Part shown: positions 39,129-47,162 of the stretch, in pieces
Layout of the letters: each line of letters opens with the position of its first letter
Numbering within the stretch: position 1 is the first letter of the stretch
DNA from: Deltaproteobacteria bacterium
GTDB lineage: Bacteria > Desulfobacterota > Desulfarculia > Adiutricales > Adiutricaceae
Direction of reading: 5' to 3'
Length of the DNA stretch: 64,000 nucleotides
Assembly (NCBI GenBank): GCA_031265205.1
Contig: JAISCZ010000118.1
Span: 1-64,000 of the forward strand
The notes under the pieces: generated by a model
Database searches by the model: none
Seen by the model: the letters and a program-made list of their open reading frames with translations, nothing else
Told to the model about the DNA's origin: nothing
Translations under genes and position numbers: made by a program

Positions 39129-40763
39129 GGAACGCGCGTCGCCTATTAAGACTAAGCAATCGCCTCGTAGGGTGACCCCAACTCCTATTTTGACTAGTCG
39201 CGTCGTTTTATCCCGCGAGGACCAAGAATAATGCTTATTTTCTATCGCGAGAAGGGCTTCGTTAGCCAGATCGATTAAAAGTTTGTCTTTCGCCACTTCA
39301 TCGATAGTTTTATTTGGGCTGAATTTGAGTTCAATTATCCCGCTTAATTTTTCTTCTGGATAGACGGCGATAAGATCGGGCGTGCCTGTGGCCATTGGTA
39401 ATTCAGGAAGAACTAAGCATTCTAATCCGTTAAGATAACCGTAAAGAATTTTGAAATAGCATGATTCGTTGTTTTGATGGTGTATTGCCGGAAGACCCGC
39501 GAAAAGGGATGAGAATATTAACGTTAGATTTTGGGAATCTTGTCCTTTAAGAGCGTTGTAAAACTTCCTTTTTTCTCTGTCCGCGTCTAAATTCATAGTT
39601 TGAAAAAGCGTTTCCGTAAATATTTTATATCTATTATTTTTGACTTCCCAGTTAGGTATTTTTAGAGTATAAGAGGAGCCTTGCGAAGGAATGTCAAAAT
39701 ATTTATCCACTGTTAAATATCCGGTCTGAAACAAGGCGGGTATCGGTCGCAGTTTCCCAACCTCAGTCAAGCCGATGGCTTCTTCGGCTAATTTGTCGGA
39801 AACGTCGTCAAGCAGTTCAAGGGGATTTTTCGCGGCGATTTTGTCTAGAAAGTAAACTGACGGGCTTGTTTGAATCCAATAATTAGAAAATTTCGATTTT
39901 CGTAAACAACAGAGGATTGAGTAAGGGTTCAGAACTTTAGTTTTTCCGTCCCAACTATAGCCATCGTACCATTTTAAAATTTTCGACCGAAGCTGTCCGG
40001 CGGTTGCCTTTTCGTCTAAGAGGCCATTCTCCTTCATTTTGTCTAAAGAATTAGATAGATTTTCGCTAAAATACTTATCGAATTCTTCAAGCGTTATCCC
40101 GCAAATTCCGGCGTACTCGTCTTCTAAGGTTATATCGTTTAAATTGTTGAAAGCGGCTGACAGACCCATGAAAGCGAAGCGGGTCACGCCTGTCACAAAA
40201 ACAAGGCGCAGATCCTCTTCTCGGGGTTTTAGGGTGTAATAAAAATACTTGAGAATGTTTCTATTTGCCTCGGCCAAGTCTTTATCATGAATATTATCGC
40301 TTATGGGAGAGTCATATTCATCAATAAGCAAAACAACTTTTTGATTATATTTAAATTTGAGTTTTGAAATCAGATTGCTTAACATAGCGCCAGGGGAAGG
40401 CTCTTCGATGTTAATGTTTTCGGCATCGGCGTAATGCCGCAATTTAGCCTTAATATCGTCTTCGAGGGATTGGGGACTAGAGCTTTTCACCGCCATGTCA
40501 AGATAAACGACGGGAAATTTTTGGGTAAAATCGAACGCGTTGTCTTGACCAATCCATAAATTTTTAAAAAGTTCTCCGCCACCGCTCAAAAGCGCCTTGA
40601 TGGTGCTTAAAAGAAGAGATTTGCCGAACCTCCTGGGTCTGGACAGGAAATAATTCTGTCCTTCGCTGAGTATTTTAGCGATGAATGGGGTTTTGTCGAC
40701 GTAAACGTAACCTCCTTCAATGATTTGTATGAAATTTTGTAAGTTAAGTGGAAGTGGTTTCAT
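39126..40763 (-). CDS. AAA-ATPase-like / PD-(D/E)XK nuclease fusion protein (paralogue 6)
   Basis: The 545-residue protein has YVDKT at 21-25, P-loop RPRRFGKS at 42-49, VVLLIDEYDSPI, VTGVTRF and a C-terminal nuclease core GTPDLIAVYPEEKLSGIIELK. It is the shortest full-length member here and lacks the basic tail of paralogues 1 and 3. GGAGA lies six bases ahead of the ATG. AT-rich like the others, and its 3' end abuts a truncated SUMF1 gene, which marks the edge of an inserted block. Confidence 0.84.
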   Translation of the reverse strand: MKPLPLNLQNFIQIIEGGYVYVDKTPFIAKILSEGQNYFLSRPRRFGKSLLLSTIKALLSGGGELFKNLWIGQDNAFDFTQKFPVVYLDMAVKSSSPQSLEDDIKAKLRHYADAENINIEEPSPGAMLSNLISKLKFKYNQKVVLLIDEYDSPISDNIHDKDLAEANRNILKYFYYTLKPREEDLRLVFVTGVTRFAFMGLSAAFNNLNDITLEDEYAGICGITLEEFDKYFSENLSNSLDKMKENGLLDEKATAGQLRSKILKWYDGYSWDGKTKVLNPYSILCCLRKSKFSNYWIQTSPSVYFLDKIAAKNPLELLDDVSDKLAEEAIGLTEVGKLRPIPALFQTGYLTVDKYFDIPSQGSSYTLKIPNWEVKNNRYKIFTETLFQTMNLDADREKRKFYNALKGQDSQNLTLIFSSLFAGLPAIHHQNNESCYFKILYGYLNGLECLVLPELPMATGTPDLIAVYPEEKLSGIIELKFSPNKTIDEVAKDKLLIDLANEALLAIENKHYSWSSRDKTTRLVKIGVGVTLRGDCLVLIGDARS

Positions 40764-41852
40764 GATTTTCTCCGCGTCCGATCTTCGAGCGGGCTGGCTC
40801 GCGCGATTCTCTCGACGATAAACGCTATTTTAGCGATAAATATCCAAAATTGCTAATTTTTGATCCGCCACCCCGCTATGGCCCGCTAAAACCTCCTCTT
40901 AAGGTTTGAGGCTCGAGGGGAGAGCCGGGCGGACTCTTGGAAAGCTAGCCGATAAGGCATTGGGCTTGCTCTAAGGGGCTGGGGCTGGTTCCGCGTGGTG
41001 GGGATAATCAGACTTAGGCTACGCTATTTCTTACCGCGAATTCTTACCGCGAAAGTTATATTTAGCGAGTTGGCGTTTTGTGGTTCAAGTTAAATATAAA
41101 TATAATATTAATTATAATTATATTTAAATATTTTATATATAATAAATATAATTATATTTATAGATATAATTATATATTTAAAATATTATTTTATCTTGTT
41201 CACGTGAAACAAGGTGACTCGGGAGAGCTGGCGGGGTTCGCTGGGGTTGGCGAGGGGCCAAGGCGCGCCCTCAGACGCGTAAGTTAGAGGAAGACGGCGA
41301 AAAATTCGCGTTGAATTTCCTATAAAGATTGGATCTTGTATAACCTGAAATCCCGGCGTTTTTTGTATCTACGCACTATTAATTTAATATTGTGCGATAT
41401 GTAGTTGCCCGCGGGACTTAACGAAACCGGAGCATTTTTTTTGATTTAAATCATTCAGAGCGGGGCGAGACCGCGGTGGGAACCGAGGCGTCGGAAACGA
41501 TCTCGCCTCCGGGTCGTGGCGAAGCAAGGGTGACGATCTTGCCGCTCACGTTGACTTCTTTCTCTCGGAAATTTTTGTAGCGCAAAAATTGTATCGACGC
41601 GCTGAGGATAAGGTCAACACCCAATATCGCTATTTGTGGTATTTTAATTATTTATCTAAACGTAAATTTGTAGAGAAGTCTTCACATTATGCTAAATGGT
41701 GGATATTATAGGACTATCGCTCTTCATCGCGCTTGATTAGTTGATCGGTGGAGAGAAAATACAACACAATTAGGCCTCCAATTATTGCGCGTAAATTAAT
41801 CCAAGGCCGTAGCTACAAAAATCACTGGGATTTCAGGATATAACGCGTCCAC
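40764..41852. other. Gene-free region with an AT-rich tract and a near-parS palindrome
   Basis: From about 41085 to 41195 the sequence is almost pure A/T with TATAATTATATTTA-like runs. Directly after it is the palindrome listed at 41195-41213. The rest, to 41852, shows no gene. Confidence 0.45.
41195..41213. promoter_or_regulatory. Near-parS palindrome
   Basis: CTTGTTCACGTGAAACAAG differs from the bacterial parS consensus TGTTTCACGTGAAACA only by one missing T in the left half. It borders an AT-rich tract of about 110 bases. parS sites bind ParB and usually lie near the chromosome origin or on plasmids; whether this shortened site binds ParB is unknown. Confidence 0.4.
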
Positions 41853-42483
41853 TCAAGGGTTCTTCCTCCTGAAGGCCAGCGTGGTTATGTCGTCCGACTG
41901 CGGCGCGTCCCCTCGCCACTTCATGGTCGAACGGTAGACCGCCTCCTCCTCGGGGTCCCGCGAGGTACCCTCCAGGGCGCGTTTCAGCATCTCCTGCCTG
42001 AAGAGTTCGCCCGCGCGGTCCTGGGCCTCCGTCACCCCGTCGGCGTAGAGGAGGCAGAGTTCGCCGTCCTCCAGAAACTCCTCCCGGCGCTTGTAGCGGA
42101 CCCAGGGCCAGGCCCCCACCAGAGGGGTCCGGGACGACGACGGGGAAGAAGCGTACCCCCTCCGGCCCCGCGACGGCCGGGGGGATATGGCCGCCGCTCG
42201 CGTAGACGAAGAACCCCGTGGAGGCGTCGAAGAGGCCGATGAAGAGAGTCACGAACATGCTGGAGGGGTTGCGGTCGTTCAACTGCTCGTTAAATAGCGC
42301 CAGCGCCGCCTCGGGCTGGAGCCCGCTCGGGATGGTCCCGCGCGCCAGGGTCACCACTATGCTCACGCAAAGGGCCGCGGGCGCGCCCTTGTCCGATACG
42401 TCGCCGATGGCGAGGCGCCACCTCCCGCGGGGAGCGGTGAAGAAGTCGTCGAGGTCGCCGCTACCAAAACAAAGGCCCAGCAA
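41853..42483 (-). pseudogene. Truncated, frameshifted SpoIIE/PP2C-type phosphatase
   Basis: Reading from 42483, the first frame shows SGDLDDFF, WRLAIGDVSDKGAPAAL and FVYASGGHIPP, characteristic of the PPM phosphatase domain of RsbU/SpoIIE-like response regulators. At about 42120-42130 the frame changes, and the rest, LCLLYADGVTEAQ and SDDITTLAFRR, continues in another frame to 41853. The N-terminal sensor or receiver part is missing. So this is a fragment of a GC-rich regulatory gene that has lost function. Confidence 0.75.
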
Positions 42484-42495
42484 GACAGTTAAAGC

Positions 42496-42529
42496 CCGAA
42501 AGTCTCGATATATAAGGCTTTCGGGTTTT
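42496..42529. terminator. Hairpin, possible terminator or island scar
   Basis: CCCGAAAG and CTTTCGGG pair around an AT-rich loop and are followed by TTTTCGCTTT. It lies between the phosphatase fragment and the integrase remnant and may be a terminator left at the junction. Confidence 0.4.
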
Positions 42530-42637
42530 CGCTTTAGAGAGGCCAGGTCCCAGGAAGCGCGCTTAGCGCCGTTGGCGGCCAGGAGGTTTTACGGTATTTC
42601 TTACGGTATCAATGGCCAAGTTGGAGGCGGCGTCGTG

Positions 42638-42860
42638 ATGGTCCTGAAAGATCTGGAAATCAAGAGCCTCAAGCCACCCGAGAAGCCCTAAAAACTTTAT
42701 GAAGGGGGAAAGCTGTTGCTCGACCTCGCGCCCAGAGGGCTCAAGTTCTGGAAGAGCACGTTTTTTGGGCGGGCGCGGCCCCTGGCTTTCGGAATCTATC
42801 CTACCATGTTCTCGGCCATTTTCTTGAAGAGAGGCCCGAGAGAGGCGCGTGGACGGGAAG
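42638..42860 (+). pseudogene. Decayed P4-type tyrosine integrase, arm-binding domain
   Basis: The start MVLKDLEIKSLKPPEKP followed, after a TAA at 42689-42691, by KLYEGGKLLLDL and then RARPLAFGIYPTM matches the order of the DUF4102 domain of P4-family integrases; the stop stands where a tyrosine is usual. The repeated TTACGGTATC at about 42587-42610 just upstream also recalls integrase leaders. Downstream the frame degrades and no catalytic RHRY residues are recognised. These integrases normally insert islands at tRNA genes; none is seen here. Confidence 0.65.
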
Positions 42861-43410
42861 AGGCTTTTGAGGGAGGGGGCTGAGCCTGGGTTTCGGGGAA
42901 AGGTCACCCGAAGGCAGGAAGAGGCCGTGGGTCACGAAACCTTCGGGACCATGCCATTTGGAATGGCTCGAGAGGAAAAAGCCTCGCTAAAAGGCGAGCC
43001 GCGTCAGCGGAATCCTGGGCCACCTGGATAAACTTCTTCCCTTCCTTGTTGCCGCCTATAGTCGATAACGAGGCGCCAGAACCGCTTGGGGATCATCAAA
43101 TAACTTTAGTCCAGGGGAGCGGGAGACGCTGCGGACAGGCGCTGGAGACAATCGGCTCAGATTTTTTATTACGTTACCTCTACGGGAAGAGTTTCGCGGG
43201 ACATATCGGCTGACCTCGAGGCGCTCAGAGCTAGAGTCTTTATGATAAAACTTTTTAGAAACGCGGATTGTCCTTTCGGGCCTATTTTTGGTATATTTTA
43301 GAATAGGTGGCTGTTAACCCCCCGGCGCCTCTTTCGCGCGCGAGCGCGACTGCCACCGTGATTGGCAGTGTTTTCGGACCATTAAACGTCAAGCTTCAAG
43401 GAGATGGAAT
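42861..43410. other. Gene-free stretch after the integrase remnant
   Basis: Probably the rest of the decayed integrase and its flank. No catalytic motifs, tRNA or attachment site could be identified. Confidence 0.35.
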
Positions 43411-45183
43411 ATGGACATGAAAGAACTGCCTCTCGGCGATCCTTCCTTTAGGAAAATCATTCAACGCAATCAGCTTTACGCCGATAAAACAAAATATATC
43501 TACGAAATGCTGAAAGCTTCCGATTGCTGTTTCCTATCGAGGCCCAGGCGATTCGGCAAGACGCTTTTACTCAAAACAATATCAGAGCTGTTTCAAGGCG
43601 ACAGGGAGTTCTTCAAGGATCTGTGGATCGGCGCCCAAAGCGACTACGGCTTCGAAAGGCGCCCAGTCCTGACGTTCAATATGGCCTACGCGAATTTTCA
43701 GACTAGAGACGAGCTTGTCTCCGAGATCAAGTGGAGCTTGCGAAAACAGGCGGCTAAACATGGAGTTCTTTTGAATCTTGAAAGATCCTACGGTGGCATG
43801 ATGGAGGATCTCCTGGAGGGCGTTTCCGAAAAGCACGGGGTCGAATCTGTCATCCTGGTAGACGAGTACGACGCTCCGGTGACCGATCATATATCAGACC
43901 GGGATCTCGCCTTGGCTTGCCGAGATGTCTTGCGTGATTTTTACAGGGCAATCAAAACTAACATTGATTACGTACGCTTCGCTTTCGTCACGGGTATAAC
44001 CAGGTTTGCCTTGAGCGATGTTGACTCCGGAGCCAACAATTTCTTAGATATTTCGCTTAACGAAAAATTCGCTGGAATATGCGGATTCACCCGCCACGAG
44101 ATTGACGTTCTATTTGAAGACAGGTTCGAGGCGACGCTCGAGATCCTGAAAGCCAAGGGGGAACTTCCGCCTGGCGCAGACGTTGACGATCTGAAAGCCA
44201 AAATCCTGGAATGGTACGACGGCTACAACTGGCTCGGGGAAGAGCGCGTACTTAACCCGTACTCTATCCTCAAATTTTTTTTGGAAAAACACCTAGGCTC
44301 GTATTGGCCATCGACAGGAAGACCGTCCCACCTTTCCGCCCTGATCAGGGATAACCAACTTGACTTCCACCAGCCGAGCCTTGCCGTCTATCCTAAACGG
44401 CAAGTCACAAAAACTGAGCTTTCTGGCGTTGGCATCGCGCCCGTTCTGTTTCATAGCGGTTATTTGACTGTCGACAAAGAGATTAAAATACCAAGATTCG
44501 CGAATAACCTTTTAGTGATGGAAGACGGGTACACGTTCAAAACTCCAAGCTCTGAAGTCGATCTGTATTTGAAAGCTGACATATTCAAAGATTTTTTTAA
44601 ACTGAATAATAAATATATCAGCGATCTTTCGAAAAATCTTCCGGCGGCGCTGCTACAAAAGGACTCTAAAGAAGTAGTCAGAATGTTTCATGACCTTTTG
44701 GTCTCAATCTCGTACCATCAGCGCCAGACAGTCAATCAATACGAACAGCTGGACGATCCGGCGGAACGCTCTCAAGCTGAAAAATTTTATCACGCGATAC
44801 TCCACGCCTCTCTTCTGTCCGCCGGGTTTTTCATTTTAAGCGAAGCTTCCGGAGGCGAGGGACGGCCTGACATCACTTTGTTCCTTCCTAACGAAGTCTG
44901 CGTTGTTATCGAACTGAAATACCGCCATCGGGGTAAGACAACAAAAACAGTCGCCGGGGGCGCAAGCGGCGCCCGGAAGCTGGATAAAAAGAAGGCGAAG
45001 GACAAAGAACTGGCCGCCGCTCTCGACATCTCCGAAGAGCGGATAAGGGACAGGGACTACGCCGGACCCTACAAGGCCGCGCGACGCGAAGTGATTTGCC
45101 TCGCCGTGGCTATACGCGGAAGAACGCAAGTCGCGGCGCGCTTTCTCGATGCCGAGGCCATTGACGGCTCAAACGGTTCCTGA
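43411..45183 (+). CDS. AAA-ATPase-like / PD-(D/E)XK nuclease fusion protein (paralogue 7)
   Basis: The 590-residue protein has YADKT at 23-27, P-loop RPRRFGKT at 44-51, VILVDEYDAPV as Walker B, VTGITRF and the nuclease core GEGRPDITLFLPNEVCVVIELK. A lysine-rich insertion (KTVAGGASGARKLDKKKAKD) follows the core and is absent in the others. It groups with paralogue 5 at 28.5 kb. AAGGAG is seven bases before the ATG. GC content is higher than in paralogues 1-3, so it may have been in the genome longer or come from another source. Confidence 0.84.
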   Translation: MDMKELPLGDPSFRKIIQRNQLYADKTKYIYEMLKASDCCFLSRPRRFGKTLLLKTISELFQGDREFFKDLWIGAQSDYGFERRPVLTFNMAYANFQTRDELVSEIKWSLRKQAAKHGVLLNLERSYGGMMEDLLEGVSEKHGVESVILVDEYDAPVTDHISDRDLALACRDVLRDFYRAIKTNIDYVRFAFVTGITRFALSDVDSGANNFLDISLNEKFAGICGFTRHEIDVLFEDRFEATLEILKAKGELPPGADVDDLKAKILEWYDGYNWLGEERVLNPYSILKFFLEKHLGSYWPSTGRPSHLSALIRDNQLDFHQPSLAVYPKRQVTKTELSGVGIAPVLFHSGYLTVDKEIKIPRFANNLLVMEDGYTFKTPSSEVDLYLKADIFKDFFKLNNKYISDLSKNLPAALLQKDSKEVVRMFHDLLVSISYHQRQTVNQYEQLDDPAERSQAEKFYHAILHASLLSAGFFILSEASGGEGRPDITLFLPNEVCVVIELKYRHRGKTTKTVAGGASGARKLDKKKAKDKELAAALDISEERIRDRDYAGPYKAARREVICLAVAIRGRTQVAARFLDAEAIDGSNGS

Positions 45184-46216
45184 CGCTCTTTTTTCGCCTC
45201 GCGGCGGGAATTACGAAATCAGCGACCGCGCGAAGCAAGACTTTCGCCGCGTCCGAGAATTCTGCGTCCTCTTACCCTTTACGCGAACTTGTTCCCGGGT
45301 GTCTAGCGCCTTCCTGCGTTAAAGATGGCGCGCGAGTTTCCGCCAACATGCCTTATCAGCCGGCGCGAGCCTACGGGCTACGGGGAAACGGGTTAGCGCG
45401 CAGGTTCCAATAGGGGAGGGGGCGCCCTCCCCGTTCCCGGCATGGCCAAACGGTCGTCGGGGTTCGCGGAATCTCGACGCGCGGCTCGGCTTCGCGGGAC
45501 ATCCATCGGAGTTTTATCGAATCTTTACGGTGAAAAGTCTGAAGAGGCTCGGAGTGGGTTTCCCAGTTTAAGCCTCCTCATTTTCCTGAAGTCTGAGACG
45601 GGTCCTCAAGCTCCCATACTCTCCGCGACGGTAATTCTTCACGAAACCACGCCTTTCTAGCCTCCGCCTCCGGTTCCGCGCTAATTCGGCTTCCGCCACT
45701 TACCAGCCCTCTGGCCCCCTCCTTGCCAAGTCGGAGCCGTCGCGGGCCGGATTCAGGCCACCGCTTCCCGGCTTTTTTTCAGGACCTTGCCTGTGGCGGA
45801 CGAATGACGCGCGCTCCTAGTGCCTTTACCGTGTGGCGCGAGCTGTTTCGGGAGCCCGTCAAGGAATTGAACGAAGCGGATTGAGAAACCACGGAGGATT
45901 ACGGGGAGTCCGATTCAGGTCCAGTCGTGTCAAACGTGGGCTTTAAGCGAAATCCGGCCTGGCCCCAGGCATATAGGTCCCTTTCAGAAATTAGAGTTTT
46001 TTTGCCTCCTTACGGTTATATCGGGGAGTCTTTCCTATCCTCGGCGGGAGTCCTGGGAGCCCGGTTCAAGGGTTCCAGCCTCCACCAATTTATTAGTCCG
46101 AACAGGACCGTAAAACGCCCAAAAGCCCAAAAAATATCCTGCGGCGATGGAACTGTCATTACGCGCCTCCAGTCCCAACTCGCCGCAAAAAGAGCGTCAG
46201 ATCCTTAACGTTGAAA
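45184..46216. other. Gene-free stretch with decayed coding traces
   Basis: Frames at 45442-45660 and 45927-46208 on the plus strand lack ribosome-binding sites and any recognisable motif. The region probably holds remnants of mobile DNA but I cannot name them. Confidence 0.35.
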
Positions 46217-46558
46217 TTACGCGTCGTCGCTATAATTTTTTTTAACCGAGTACGCGCAAAGATCATCGTCCCATTCTAACTGCCAATTGCGCGCTTCTTG
46301 GAAATCAATGAAAATTTCTGAGCGGCCTCCAAAAATTAGAGACGTTTTGTATATTTTATTGCCGTTTCCCTGAAAGCAGAAATAATCTCTCTTTCGCTCT
46401 ATTTGCTCAAAAGCTTTATCGCGCGCCTCTTCCATCAATTTATTAATTTCTTTAATTTTCGCTTCATTATTATCGTCTTCAGTGGACGGCAGAGGAACGT
46501 ATTTAATTTCAATAACAAAATCATCGCCATAACGCGATCTCAAATGTAAGTCCATTAC
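46217..46558 (-). pseudogene. C-terminal nuclease-domain remnant of an AAA-ATPase/PD-(D/E)XK gene
   Basis: The last 113 codons encode MDLHLRSRYGDDFVIEIK, the D...ExK core of the PD-(D/E)XK domain, then a helical segment and RDYFCFQGNGNKIYKTSLIFG, matching the end of the paralogues. The ATPase half is missing; upstream in the same frame lies unrelated GC-rich sequence. It is the eighth family trace in the window. It could still be expressed as an orphan nuclease domain, but there is no start signal. Confidence 0.65.
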
Positions 46559-47162
46559 TCCCCCCTCAGATATCCCTCCAGGTCTTGCGGAAATGGCAAC
46601 TCGTTCCCAAGGAAAGAGCCGAATGGGCGCGGGAGATCGAGGAGAGAGGAGCCATCCAAGCCGCCATTGGGGCGAAGCTTGATGAGTTAGAGGCCAAGAC
46701 GCTCCCCCCGGCGCCAAATCGCTCGAACGCGACGACTCCGCCAGCGAGGGCCCCTTCCGAGGGGGGCGCCACGCGAAAGCGGAAGCCCCGGGCGGCCTCC
46801 CACGGTGGAAAAATTTCCGATAGACGTTAACTCCCGCCCTCCATTTTTGAGGAGCCCATTTAAGCCTCAGGAGCCCGGGCCCTTGACGGCGGCGAGGAAA
46901 GATCTCGCGCTCGCCGCGGTAAAGAGCGGAAGGACAATTACGCGAGCGGCTCGATCGCGAAATTAGCGCCAGCGTTAATGAAGCGGCGCGCGGCTTGGAC
47001 TCTTCCCCGAGGAGTTCGCGTCGCGTCCCCGAGGAGTTCGCGTCGCGCTCGTGGAACGGTATTCGCCTTAACGCCATAAACGCGCGCGTCTGGCGTCAAG
47101 GGCGACGGCGGGCGCGGCGGAAGAATAAGGGCGTGGGGCTTAGATCTAAGGCGACCCTTAGT
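46559..47162. other. Gene-poor stretch with a small helical frame
   Basis: A plus-strand frame at about 46560-46830 encodes a helical, charged stretch (KERAEWAREIEERGAIQAAI) with a proline-rich then basic tail. It looks like a fragment of a real protein, possibly a DNA-binding or phage protein, but is not recognised. The rest is empty. Confidence 0.35.

Noticed and set aside
46050-46100. tRNA-like GGTTCAAG segment
   Set aside because: No matching acceptor and anticodon stems could be built around it.
45442-46208. Plus-strand frames after AAA-ATPase gene 7
   Set aside because: No ribosome-binding site, motif or family resemblance; treated as decayed DNA.
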